64,000 bases of DNA from Cycas panzhihuaensis (taxonomy: Eukaryota > Cycadophyta). The notes below the pieces were generated by a model, which saw only the letters and a program-made list of their open reading frames with translations, searched no databases and was not told the origin of the DNA. Positions 10,576 through 20,889 of the stretch are shown here, piece by piece. Location of the stretch: NCBI GenBank assembly GCA_023213395.1, contig CM041465.1, positions 191,835,741-191,899,740 on the forward strand, written 5' to 3'. The translations under genes and the position numbers were made by a program. Position 1 is the first letter of the stretch. Each line of letters starts with the position of its first letter.

Positions 10576-12640
10576 ATATTTAATGTCGATCTCAGATATT
10601 ATATAGAAATCTACTATAACAAATGGATATTGGCTCAATGTGGTACTAATTATATTTACAAGCTATAAATAAAAATCTACTAAAGTCCATATGAAGAAAG
10701 ATCCATCTACCAGAATGCATGGGTAACTAGCCATTGCAACCATTAACTGTATAGGAACCTCCTTTGGATATGTGGTTCAATCAACCTTAATCAACTTTAT
10801 TTTGTGAACAAGTCTACTTGGTGAATGAGTTGAGTACTAAAATAGTCTCATTCATGTTTAAGGAAATCAATTTGTGGTTCTATCATTCTCCTTTGAGGCA
10901 ACTAATTTGTGGTTCCTTCAAGAGTAAGATACACCTTGAAACCTATGAGGTTCTACAAGGATAAATATGGACATCACTTAGAGTTTAAGCCTCTAAGTTT
11001 ACTAATAACTAAAAACACTTTTATGAAGCATCTTCTACTACAAATCAATAATATAGCTACCTGCAAGCAAACACTAGATGTGATTTTATATGAAAGAACT
11101 CCCATAAGTATAAAAAGGATTCCTAAGAGTCTTTATACTATCATAGATGAGAAATTTTTACTTAAATTTAAACCAAACATATATATTATTGCTTCAAAAT
11201 ATAAAAATGACTTTACCATGCTATTAGGAATGGTAAAAAATTATAGGGTATGTGAAACTAGACCTGAAAATATCATGAAATGCATATTTTATAAAGTTTT
11301 GACCATTTACGTGAACTTTATTGATTAAAATAATGAGCCTCTAAATTTCAAACTATGCCTTGCGACCACCCATTTGAACTATCTTGAAATAACAAATCCA
11401 ACATAATTGATGACACTGAATTCTGACATTCTAGTGAGAAGTTATAAAGGAAAAAACATTAGTAGGTCATAAACAATTATGTGATCCTTAACAAATTGTA
11501 TTCAAGCTTCAAAAATTATCAAATATCAAATAATATTTAAGGAAAAAAAAAGATTTAATTTAATTAACTCTATTTTAGAGTCCACCCTCTTTCTACTTAA
11601 CCCTCGATCCCATAGGCTTACAATGTGACCTCCTACTAATAGGAAAACCTAGCCCCCGAATTTGAAGATATATTAAATTCAATCAAATTTCTTATAACAT
11701 TTGCAATTGTTTTAGGGTTCAAAAAAATCATTTCTAAACAATTCAAATAACTATGCAAAAAAATATACAAACATGTCTATCAGCAAGATGAATTTCTGCG
11801 CCAAGTCGTGAACAAATTAGATCAGAACTATACATGATATAACAGATGAATTTTTGTAATAGGTCATGAATAAAATAGACCACAACTATATGTGATTATC
11901 ATCAATGGGTGCAAGTGTGATCAAGTGATGCAACCAAATACATTCTTCAAGAGTATGGCTGTGAGTAGGGAGCGACAGATAGGGACTATATCTAGGTAAT
12001 AAATGGGGCGGATTCGATTTCTATAGCAAGGAAAATCTAAATAGTAAGCATGATTGATTTGATCTCTATTATGGATGGATGACTATGATATAGAATCCTC
12101 AACTTGAAAGAAACTTGACCATATCCATTAATGATTCAAAGTTATGGGCCCTAGTTATAGTTGGACTATTGTGTGGAGGTTATAACCACAAGATGGTCTT
12201 TTAGACACAAACCCAAGATTGTTAACATTTGTAATTCAATCACATAGTGGGGGCACTTCTCAGACATAATATATTATAGCTTAAGCAAGGGGCAACTTTA
12301 AGTTCATAATGGACAAATCTATGGACTGGAGATGAGATAACAAAAGGGTATTTTTACCTTAGACTGACAGTTGTTTCTACATGTATAGCAAGGTATTTTT
12401 CATTTTATTTCATGGCTACGAGCAATTCGTGTAGTAGTCTAAAAAGCATATTTCATACCCTATTATTCTTCTATTCTTTTATGTGATGGCAATTCTCTAT
12501 TTCAATGTGAAACGGCCATGGATGCTAGGGTGGCTATATAGTAGGTTATTCAACTCCACCAACATTTGCTTGCAGGTTCTTGAACAAGTTCAAAGATTTT
12601 GATTAACAAGATCTTCACCTCACCATTGTAGCTTGGATTC
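10576..12640 (-). other. LARD-1 internal region, no retroviral genes recognised
   Basis: About 2.1 kb. Both strands were read for Gag, DSG protease, HTDxxG integrase, YVDD and RNase H motifs; none was seen. Low-complexity A-rich tracts near 11540. The only long open frame is the antisense one at 10909-11328, listed separately. Confidence 0.6.
10909..11328 (+). CDS. unrecognised open frame, antisense in LARD-1
   Basis: I do not recognise this. It is 139 codons from a GTG; the first ATG is near 10945, giving about 127 codons. The product would be basic and rich in Ile, Lys, Leu and Tyr (for example YKDKYGHHLEFKP, ISIKRIPKSLYTI), with no signal peptide, membrane segment or metal motif. It runs opposite to LARD-1. 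In DNA this AT-rich a frame this long is uncommon but, over 64 kb and six frames, not beyond chance. It could be a captured host exon. No promoter, splice sites or paralogue seen. Confidence 0.2.
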   Translation: MVPSRVRYTLKPMRFYKDKYGHHLEFKPLSLLITKNTFMKHLLLQINNIATCKQTLDVILYERTPISIKRIPKSLYTIIDEKFLLKFKPNIYIIASKYKNDFTMLLGMVKNYRVCETRPENIMKCIFYKVLTIYVNFID

Positions 12641-12658
12641 AACCCTGCTCCGATGCCA
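12641..12658 (-). other. primer-binding site of LARD-1
   Basis: Minus strand TGGCATCGGAGCAGGG, next to the LTR end TTTTAACA. It resembles the TGGTATCAGAGC site complementary to initiator tRNA-Met, with two transitions. Confidence 0.8.
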
Positions 12659-13041
12659 TGTTAAAATAAGGATTCAAATATTACCTTTGAAACCATAATA
12701 AAAATATAAATGGAAATATGGTATAAGAATGAGGCATGAATAATAAATAATAAATGAAATAAACAAAAGATAAAGTATGTATAATATACGAGACAATAAT
12801 GATGTGGGAAAATTATCACCTTCTAAATTATTGCATTAAGCATGAACACATACTTATAGTATAACTAAGCTTATACGTATCTAATCAAGTGAAAGAACCC
12901 TTAAGTCCACCAACAGGATAATTACATGAATAGGTGTGCACCCATGTACATATATTAATATTACAATAAAATATATCTATGAGAATTAAAAAGGACACTT
13001 AACAAAATATATAAACCAACATTAAACATTATGTTTTAACA
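12659..13041 (-). repeat. LARD-1 5' LTR (383 bp)
   Basis: On the minus strand begins TGTTAAAACATAATG and ends CCTTATTTTAACA, flanked by the primer site on one side and the AGAAG duplication (13042-13046) on the other. It is the complete reference copy for the split 3' LTR. Confidence 0.85.
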
Positions 13042-13046
13042 CTTCT

Positions 13047-14229
13047 TCTATATTTTTGCATCATCATCCTTCTGGAGAAAATTTTTGGGTGAGATAATGA
13101 AAGTTAAAGCATTAAACAAAGGTGACAAGAAGCCAAAGAACAACTAAAGACCTTTGGGGCTAAGATTAGTTCTCCAAGACTAGTTCTTTTCGAGATGATA
13201 TAGGGGAGATACTTCAATCTCTCAATGGTGCTTTTATAAACCTTCTATGGTTGAATTTCATAAAAGTTGGTTTAGGTGAGTGTTGTATAATCATACCCTG
13301 GGGTAGTATTCTAGAACAAACAATTCAACTCACGTTAGAGTCTCTTAAAGTTTATCTCCACCCCATGTAATGAATAAGTTTGGTAAGTGGCATGAATATG
13401 TGTGTCGATTATTATATCAAACTCATTGGATTGTTTTGATGGTGCTCAATTTTAATTGACATATGAGGTTTGTATTGAGAAAGTCCCCTCTATGTTATGA
13501 AATGAATTTGGGTTAAGTGAGTCCCATTTCCTTTGAAATTATGGCAAGAATTTAGGTTGAGTAAGTCCCCTCCTTATTCTTGTTCTTCTTCTTATATGCA
13601 TGAGTAATGGCTATAGGGTATGGATTTACAACCTTATCATGGATGAGTGATAGTTTAGTATGAAACCCATAACCTTATTATGGTGAGATCTAGTGATGAT
13701 ACATGTAGGGTTATCAGTTATACAATGCATGGTGTGGGATACATGGATCACATAGAGAGATATCTAATGAGATTAATTCTACTGGAATTTCTAGATTTGG
13801 CTGTATAAATTAAGTGCGTAAAAGCTCATATATTTTAGCAGTATCTATTTATAAATTTATGAGCAAAGAATTCATTTAGGATGAGATATAGGTTTGTGAG
13901 CTTAGTAACATACTATCACTCTAGTATTCATATTATGTGCTCTCACTTGGGGGTGATTTCCTCCTAGGAATTCAATTAGTTCGGTAGTGAATATGTTTGA
14001 GTAAACTAGTTGGTCCTTTTACAATCAAGTTATATGAATGATGATCAAATGATGAATTATATTACTTTAACACTTATCCTCTTTTTTGAAATACTACTAT
14101 TAGGAATGTATTTTGCATTCTATTATACACACATGTAAAACTCTAATTTAAGCTTCCATAGTTCAAGTAGTGTAACTAGTGTTGGCTTTGTTAGTAAACT
14201 CAAGTGAGTCACAACTAAGTGGGGTCATA
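13047..14229. other. unassigned, possibly rest of gypsy-2 LTR and Tat-1 gag region
   Basis: About 1.2 kb without a readable domain. The first part would continue the gypsy-2 LTR once LARD-1 is removed. A repeated AAGTCCCCTC.. block (13487 and 13566: TGAGAAAGTCCCCTCTATG, TTGAGTAAGTCCCCTCC) suggests a short tandem duplication of about 80 bp. The Gag of Tat-1 should lie here but I could not read it. Confidence 0.35.
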
Positions 14230-14600
14230 ACTAACCCTTGGTTAAAGTGGGAGAGGAGGGTATGATAATAAAGACTTTGGGATTTGAGTTCAATAAAACT
14301 CAACATATCCAAGGATTAGATTTTAAAGTAGTCCCCACTATAAGCAAAATTAGGCACTTAGTTATTAACATGGCTACCTATCCCAAAGTTCTTGTAATAA
14401 TTTTGGTTATGGTGGTGGATATTTTCCCCATTTATGGGTTACTTCTAGGTCAAGAATAAGTCCATGAAATAGGTTCCATATCGAATATCATAGTGGAAAA
14501 CATCACTTTTCTAGTTGGAAGGGACTCAATTTCCATTCCCAAGGAAGAAAGGCATGCAGATCATGGGCAAACTAAGAAGGAAATTATGTAAATGTATAAT
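14230..14600 (+). pseudogene. Tat-1 protease remnant
   Basis: Aspartic-protease C-terminal half of a Tat-type gypsy polyprotein. The open stretch 14238-14459 reads LVINMATYPKVLVI, then VVDIFPIYGLLLGQE, matching the plant Athila/Tat protease end (AYPKVxVxxxxxVVDIPxxYGMLLGxxW). Past a stop it goes on GSISNIIVENITFLVGRDSI. The DTGA active site upstream is not readable. It starts the run of Tat-1 domains, followed within about 80 bp by the archaeal-type RNase H. Confidence 0.65.
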
Positions 14601-14669
14601 ATGACCCAAGTTAAACAAAGACATCTACAGTCTTGGTTGAGACTAACGAGGGACTTTATACCTCTAAAA

Positions 14670-15110
14670 AAGATTGGTTCTATGTTGATCTTAGGAGGAA
14701 GGATTTGGTTTAGATCCTTCACTTTGATGGAGCAAAATCTAGAGTTGGAGGAGGAGCTAGAATTACCATTCAAATCTCTAATTAGTAGAGTTTTTCCTTT
14801 TCTTATAAATTGGCATCTAATTGTACTAATGATGATGCTCAGTATGAAGCTTAAATTTTACGCCATCACAAATCCCTTAATATAAAGTTTAAACTTTTAC
14901 AACCTTAAGGTGACTTTAAGCTAATTATGGACTTAAAGGTTGAAGAACTATAAACAATGTGTTTGGTAATTACTCAAAGAATTTGAGACATTCTTAATTT
15001 AACACACCCCAATCGTGGAGAATCAATTGACTAATTCACTGGCTATGATAGCCTCAATGCTCAATGTCAATCCAAATTCAATTCATAGTTAACATTTGAT
15101 TGAAATAACA
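14670..15110 (+). pseudogene. Tat-1 archaeal-type RNase H (aRNH)
   Basis: Second RNase H carried by Tat-lineage gypsy elements. Landmarks: ILHFDGAKSRVGGGARITI (catalytic Asp in FDGA, about 14715), FSYKLASNCTNDDAQYEA (the xNxxAEYEA helix with the second acidic position, about 14795), GDFKLIMD (third, about 14912, Asp in GDxxL), ENQLTNSLAMIASML (about 15020-15065). All three signature segments remain, though stops separate them. It lies between protease and RT, not after the ordinary RNase H. Confidence 0.75.
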
Positions 15111-15369
15111 ACTAAAGCATTCATTCCTAATAATATAGAGCACTAGCATATCTTGGAAAATGGTAGCTAAATTCTCCTATTTATCAAAGAAGAAAATGAA
15201 TTCATTGACCTACCAAAACAAGACTAACTATAGATGGAAAAGAAGTTAAATTAACATAAAATAAAGTTCCTAAAGGATTGATTTCCCTTGAACCTTTATT
15301 TAATATTAATGAGTTACCTAAGTTTAAAATATATAAGGAGAAATATTTTGAAAGAATAGTACAAGATGG

Positions 15370-16260
15370 AATTAGGACAAATATTAGCACTCAAAAAAAT
15401 CTAAAGATAATTTCCATTGGCAAGGAATATATGTAAGTAGAGAAAAATGTAATAGTATCTCTTTATTGTAAATTTACAGGCATATTTACTTAGACATATT
15501 GAGACTTAAGACTTTTCAATCACAAGGTCATTTAGTATAACATACCATTAAAAGTTTGGACCAAACCTTTTAGGTAGAAGCCTAGAGAGCTATAAGTCCC
15601 AAGCTAAGGGATTTAATTTGGAAGGAGATTCACAAGCTTTGGTAGTCAAATATCATTTTCTAATAAGATACTCCACCTAGGTGGCTAATTTAGTTCCATT
15701 AAAAAAAAGAAGAGTAACATAAGGTCGTTTGTTGCTTTTTAAAATCTAAATAAGAAGTCACTTAAACAAAATTATCCTCTCCCTAAGATGGAGAAGATTT
15801 TATAAACAATTGCAAGGTCAAAGATAATACTTTTGTTGGATAGATTTTTGGGATATAATTAGATCTTGATATCTGAAAAGGACCACTTAAAGATAACATT
15901 TACAACCATTTGGGGAAATTTTGTATATAAGAAGATGACTTTTGGCCTAATCAATGTAGGGTGTAACTTTTTAAAGGGCCATGAGCCATAATTTTAAAGA
16001 CCTAATAGTAGTCATCATTATGATATACCTTGATAACATGATAATGTTTTCAAAGGATCTAGTTGATCATATAAAGCATCTAAGGAAGGTTTTCCAAAGA
16101 AGATGGTGTCTAAAGTAAATGTGGGAAATTTTCTTAGTTATATTATATTAAAAGAAGAAACTCTAATTTATCCTGAGCATATCATGGCCATAAAGGAGGT
16201 AACACTCTCTACAAATAAGAAGGCAGTTCAAGATTTCTTTAGAATGATTAAATTCTATAA
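15370..16260 (+). pseudogene. Tat-1 reverse transcriptase
   Basis: Gypsy RT. Pre-RT arm KIISIGKEYM, CKFTGIFT and IPLKVWTKPFR (15400-15570); then SFVAF.NLNKKSLKQNYPLP and KMEKIL (15725-15800), LLLDRFLGYN.ILISEKD (about 15830), LKITFTTIWGNFVYKKM and TFGLINVG (about 15890-15960). The catalytic segment reads IMIYLDNMIMFSKDLVDHIK (about 16015-16075): YLDD has become YLDN, so one of the two metal-binding Asp residues is lost. Followed by HLRKVFQR and a connection region ending VQDFFRMIKFYK. Frameshifts near 15960 and 16100. Confidence 0.85.
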
Positions 16261-16379
16261 ACATTCATCCCTGACTACATAAGGATCGCTCTTCTTATTA
16301 ATATGCCTCTAAAGGAGGTTGATTTCAATTGCCTAAAGAAGCAAAATAGATCTTCCATCAAGTTAAGGACTATATTTCA

Positions 16380-16800
16380 AAATCTTATATTTTAGTAAAT
16401 CCTAATTTTGGAAAAGATTTCATCTTATATTTATATTGTTCAAATGGAGTACATGCAATAATGTTGATATAGAAGGATGACAAAGATAAAGAGAAACTAA
16501 TAACATTTCTAAGTAAGGTACTAAAAATTATTAGTTAAGATACTCAGAGATAGAAAAATAAGCTTATACCTTAGACCTTAGTTAAGAATATAGAGGATTT
16601 CAAGCCCTACATCATTCATAATGATACCATAACACATATTCTATATCTCTTGTAAAGGCTATTATAAATTAAGTAAAACCCATTAAGAGATGGGTTAAAT
16701 GGTTTGCTAAAATTTAGGAATTTGATGTTGATATCAAACCTATTTGGCTAGTAATGGATTAGGGTCTATGTAAACTTTTAACAGAAGACCAAGCCATATA
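16380..16800 (+). pseudogene. Tat-1 gypsy-type RNase H
   Basis: Ordinary gypsy RNase H following RT. VNPNFGKDFILYLYCSNGVH (catalytic Asp normally in xDAS region, here lost), KLITFLSKVLK, KNIEDFKPYIIHNDTI and ISNLFG (about 16395-16755) follow the pattern SxPNxxKDFxLYxFA..., IAFxSKxL, FRxYILHSxTI. With the aRNH upstream, Tat-1 carries both RNase H types. Stops in several places. Confidence 0.65.
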
Positions 16801-16839
16801 TTTGATAGTGCAAGAAAATGAACATGAAAAATATGATGA

Positions 16840-17890
16840 AGAGTTAATTGATGTTGAATTGCAAGATCAAAGTAATCTTGACCCTTTCTTTAAAAAATGT
16901 TGTTTTCTATCTTAAAATTAATTTGTATCCCACTTCCTTAGATGAAAGGGAAAGGAGATCTTTAAAATTGAGGGTTGTTCCATATGTCCTCTTACAAGGA
17001 CAATTATATATAAAGAGTTATGATGGAACCTTACTAAAGTACTTGGTAATGAAAGAAGCATATGAAATGTTGGATGAATTCTATGTAGGACTTCATAGAG
17101 GATATTATTCAATTGAAACCACTACCCATAAGATTCTTAGGGTGGGCTACTTTTGGATGATTATTTTCAAAGGCTCATTGTAGGAGATAAGGAACTATAA
17201 GCTTATCAAAGATTTATACGAAAAAAAATAATTAGCAATAATATTATTACAACCTATTTTTGCTAACTAGCCATTTGAAAAATGGGGCTTAGATTTCATA
17301 GCCTAATCAATCCAACTTCTAGTAAAGAATAAGCCTTTATTATTACATCAACTAATTACTTCATTAGATAGTTTAAGGTTATAGTAACTAAAAACACTAC
17401 CTTTATTATGGTAATTCAATTTCGTAATTAGGAAATTATGCCTAGGTTTAATGTTTTAGCTTATCTAGTTTTAAACAATGGCCTTACCTTTATATTAGCA
17501 AAAATTCCTAAGTTTTATCAAAGACATGATATTCAAATTACCTTCTCTTCAAATTACTACCCTTAGGGGGATGGACTAGCAAAGTCTACTAATAAGAATC
17601 TAGTGTGAATCTTAAGAAGACTATTAAGGTAAATCAAAGCAATTAACATTTGAAATTATAACAAGCCTTATGGGCTTAGGGAATTACCAGCAAAGAGGCC
17701 ATTAGTTTCTCTCCTTATCCACCAGTGTATGGAATGGAAGTAGTGTTGCCTATATAACTAGCTTTAATGGATCTTTAGTTAGTCAATCTCAATGAGGAGG
17801 AACTTTCTCTTATCAACAAAACACTTCAAGATTTATTATCATTGGAGCAAAAAAAGAAGAAGCAAGCATGATACTCTAGTGAGATCAATA
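16840..17890 (+). pseudogene. Tat-1 integrase
   Basis: Zinc domain open at 16848-17183: SLDERERRSLKLRVVPYVLL, GQLYIKSYDGTLLKYLV, YEMLDEFYVGLHRGYYSIE and TTHKILRVGYFW (His in LHRG and the H of TTHK). Core: WGLDFIA (about 17285; catalytic Asp), a weak second segment, then LKLQQALWAY-like and SPYQLVYGMEVVLPIQL-like readings (17650-17765) of the post-core region. After about 17350 the frame is lost repeatedly. It closes the Tat-1 polyprotein; no LTR or PPT was found between here and 18300. Confidence 0.75.
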
Positions 17891-18309
17891 ATAAGTAAGG
17901 TAATATTTTACTAGAATAACCAATATCAAGAAGAAATTTTAGCCAAGAAACATGGTTCTAATTTGAGACAAATCTTGACAAAAGTGAGTTGAGATCATAG
18001 TATCAACTTTTAGGTAACATGTCAAGTTCACCACTAGATGTTGATCTCTCCAATAATGGATATAATTTTAAAATCTAGAGCTCTTACTAGTTGCCCTAGT
18101 TTAGTACATGTTAGCTCTAAGACATTCATAACCATAATAACATCATATCATGTGCTACTCCTATATCCACAATGTAGTTATATAGAATAAATTCATCATG
18201 AATATTTAAAAAGATATAATAGATAATTTTAAGACTTGATCAGAAGAACTACTTCTTCAACAACTTCATCTTCATTCATTGTATATGTGTGAGAATTGTA
18301 CATACATAG
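17891..18309. other. Tat-1 tail and copia-2 leader remnant
   Basis: No domain. On the minus strand the stretch 18309-18100 follows a primer-like site and would be the leader of a further copia-2-like copy; it ends without a Gag. Confidence 0.4.
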
Positions 18310-18325
18310 GCTTGCCCTGATACCT
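18310..18325 (-). other. primer-site-like sequence after the copia-2 LTR
   Basis: Minus strand AGGTATCAGGGCAAG, resembling the initiator tRNA-Met site TGGTATCAGAGCAAG, directly after the LTR end GAATTTACA. Its place after a 3' LTR is unexpected. Confidence 0.55.
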
Positions 18326-18757
18326 TGTAAATTCTTTCTAAATCTTTACATCATTTACATAGCACACACATCATGTAATCAATATAACAAGAACATAGAT
18401 GATATAGGTTTAATATGGGAAACCCTTTTAGGAAAAACACCAACACACGAAATGTTTGACGATCAATTAGAAATGTCAACCATTATATTGTAGATTATTA
18501 GGTGAATGAAACCTAGATGATTGAATATAGTTCATCACAATTCAATAACCCTACAATAGATCCCTTTTTATATGATCTAAAGGGTATGTCCAAAAGAAAG
18601 TTGGGATTCTTCATCATTTCTTGTGACTCTTCATATCTCAATTCTTCATGTCCCTTTGAATCTTGATATCTGTGCCATTTTATATTTCTATTCTTCTCTA
18701 GACCACATGAAGCATTAACTTCCACTAGGTGTTAATATTTGTCTATGCTTGTTAATA
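18326..18757 (-). repeat. copia-2 3' LTR (432 bp)
   Basis: Minus strand: starts TATTAACAAGCATAG (TG to TA) after the PPT and ends GAATTTACA. TATAAAAA box at 18565-18572, then a GGTGTTTTTCCTAAAAGGG block, usual near the R region of plant copia LTRs. No partner LTR is in the window; the 5' part of copia-2 is missing. Confidence 0.7.
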
Positions 18758-18769
18758 TCCCCCTTAATA
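18758..18769 (-). other. polypurine tract of copia-2
   Basis: Minus strand TATTAAGGGGGA next to the LTR start. Same core as the copia-1 PPT. Confidence 0.8.
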
Positions 18770-18871
18770 CAAATGTGGAATTTAGGACTAAACATATAGT
18801 TATATATCAATATTATATCATAGTCTAATAACCTTTAAGATGAGGGAGAGTTGACCTTGCAGATTCATCCA

Positions 18872-19183
18872 TCTTGGATTGAGAAGGAGAGCAAGCTGAA
18901 TACAATGTCACGTAGCCATTCTGGAAAGTAAAATATTTCTGTAGAACTTTTAATAGTGTTAAAAAATACCAGGGAGGTACTCCCCTTCAATTTATAGTTT
19001 TGGGGAGGTGGTGGACTGTCTCAACCTGACATTAGTCCAAGTAATAAATAAATAAATAAAATGGTGCAATATACTTACCTTATTCGACTGCAGAGGCTGC
19101 ATGGCAGCACTTGGTGGCTCAAGATGCCTTTTGGGGGCCTGATGATAACTATACACATCTCAATAATGGGCATTATCCCAACA
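18872..19183 (-). repeat. copia-3 3' LTR
   Basis: 312 bp. On the minus strand starts TGTTGGGATAATGCCC; low end TCTTGGATTGAG (plus) where the partner has TGTTAGACTGAG. Shared with 31953-32264: AGTAAAATATTTCT, TAGAACTTTT and GGGGAGGTGGTGGACT. Visibly more diverged than the LTR pairs of copia-4 or copia-5. Confidence 0.85.
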
Positions 19184-19197
19184 TTCTCCCCCATAAT
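19184..19197 (-). other. polypurine tract of copia-3
   Basis: Minus strand ATTATGGGGGAGAA, directly before the LTR start TGTTGGGA. Confidence 0.8.
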
Positions 19198-19204
19198 GTC
19201 CATT

Positions 19205-19700
19205 GTGTAGAACTCCAAGTTTATCTTTGAATTTATGAAATTTGATCTTTCCTAATGGTTTTATGAATATATATATTGTTTGGTCTTCAATGTTGTAATA
19301 TGCTAATTCAATCTTGCCTACTTGAACTAATTCTCAAATGAGGTGATACTAAGTTTCGATGTGCTTAGCTCTGCCATGAAAGACTAGATTCCATGTCATC
19401 TAAATGGTGCTTTGATTATCATACCAAATTTTAATTGGCCCTTTTTATTCCATCTAAAAGTGTTGTAGGAGTCATTGTAGCTATACAGCTTTATATGCAC
19501 TAGAAACTATTGCTTTATATTCCACTTCCACTGTAGATAGGGAAACAATATTATATTTCTTGGAACCCCATGGTATAGTTGCTAAACCCAAACTAAAAAT
19601 CTAAACTGAAGTAGATTTCCTGTCATCAATGTCACCTGCCTAATCTAAATCTGTATACCCAGTCAATCTAAAATTCGATGAAGATTTACAATGCAACCTA
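19205..19700 (-). pseudogene. copia-3 RNase H
   Basis: Copia RNase H. Reading from the high end: GYTDLD.AGDIDDRKSTSV (about 19670, catalytic Asp in YTDxD), SKKYNIVSLSTVEVEYKAIV (the xSTxEAEY helix with catalytic Glu), IKIWYDNQSTI (third acidic residue in DNQS), VFHGRAKHIETKYHLI (RTKHIExxYHxI motif) and VGKIELAYYNIEDQ, ending close to the PPT with KFKDKLGVLHNGHYGG. All catalytic positions are recognisable; several Trp codons read TAG. Confidence 0.85.
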
Positions 19701-20730
19701 TATTCTGTTGTACCTTTAGGTATTGTAAGATTTTTTCCGTTGTTTGCCAATGAGTAGTCTTGGGATCTTGCATAACTGGATACTACATTGATCGCATGCA
19801 TAATATATGTTTGTGTTAAAGTTAAATAAATTAGATTGTTAATTAATTATCTGTAGAGTATGGGATCCACAAGTGCAGAATCATCAAGTTTAGATAACTT
19901 GATCTCAACTTTAGCAGGAGTTGTTAGACATTTGCAATCATGCATCTTAAACTTTTGAAGTAAGTCCAAGGTGTACTTTCTTTAAAAAATAAAGATATCG
20001 TCTTCATCTTACCATACTTCTAAACTAAAGAAGTAATGTATCAAACCCAAATCTGTCATCTAAAACTCTTTATACATATCTTCCTTAAATTTTTGCAAAA
20101 GATGAGATTCATTTCTAGTGTATATAAGATCATCTACATAATGTCCCACTATTAGAATGGAGTCTCCTTTAATCTTGATATACAAGTTTAGATCTGATTG
20201 AGATCTTTTAAATCCTTGATTTCTAAAATATTTGTCAATTCAAGAATACCATGCCCTGGGAGCTTACTTTAATCCATAGAGTGCCTTTTTAAGCTTATAC
20301 ACTTTGTCTTCTTCCTCCCTAACACCAAAACCTTGGGGTTGAGATATATAGATATCTTCTTCAATGTACCCATTAAGAAATGTGCTTTTAACGTCTGTTT
20401 GGTAACATCCCATCCCATTTATGTAGCCAAATTCATTATCATACGAATAATTTCCATATATACAACAAGGATAAATGTTTCACTATAATCGATGCCTTCT
20501 CTTTGGGCATAACCTTTTGCTACCAATCTAGCTTTATGTTTGTCAGTTGATCCATCAAATCAGAATTTGATTTTGTAAACCCACTTGGTACAAATAGCCT
20601 TTTTGTTGAGAGGAACGGCAACCAATTCCTAAGTATCATTTTTTACTATGGAGTTATATTCTTCCTCCATTTCTTTTCTCTAAGTATCATGTATATCGGC
20701 CTCATCAAAAGTATGAGGCTCGTGCGTCTC
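19700..20730 (-). pseudogene. copia-3 reverse transcriptase
   Basis: Copia RT (RVT_2). KKAICTKWVYKIKF near 20580, HKARLVAKGYAQREGIDYSE (about 20530-20470), then LILIVGHYVDDLIYTRNES with the catalytic YVDD intact at 20129-20140, MTDLGLIHYFFSLEVW, FKMHDCKCLTTPAKVE and TQTYIMHAINVVSSY before RNase H. Scattered stops, mostly TAG or TAA at Trp, Gln and Arg positions; few length changes, so the decay is mainly by substitution. Confidence 0.85.
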
Positions 20731-20889
20731 CATAACTTAACTCATAAGAATAAAATTCACCCTATATGAATGAGTAGATCTTAGATTATAGTCATTGTCC
20801 AAGATGTTGTCCATAGCATGGTTCCTTTGAACCCATTTAGGTAACCTTTGTGGTGGAGGTTAAAAAGAGATTCCCTCTTCACTTGATAC

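Larger units (their letters stand above)
9648..13046 (-). mobile_element. LARD-1: non-autonomous LTR element with rearranged 3' LTR
   Basis: A minus-strand element. 5' LTR 13041-12659; primer site 12658-12641 complementary to initiator tRNA-Met (TGGCATCGGAGCAGGG); about 2.1 kb internal DNA; PPT 10575-10563; 3' LTR 10562-10372 continued by the inverted piece 9541-9647. Flanking 5-bp duplication AGAAG is perfect once the inversion is allowed for. The primer site places it near Ty1/copia. The interior gives no gag, protease, integrase or RT on either strand, so it is a large retrotransposon derivative that must have used proteins in trans. Inserted in what appears to be the gypsy-2 LTR. Confidence 0.75.
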
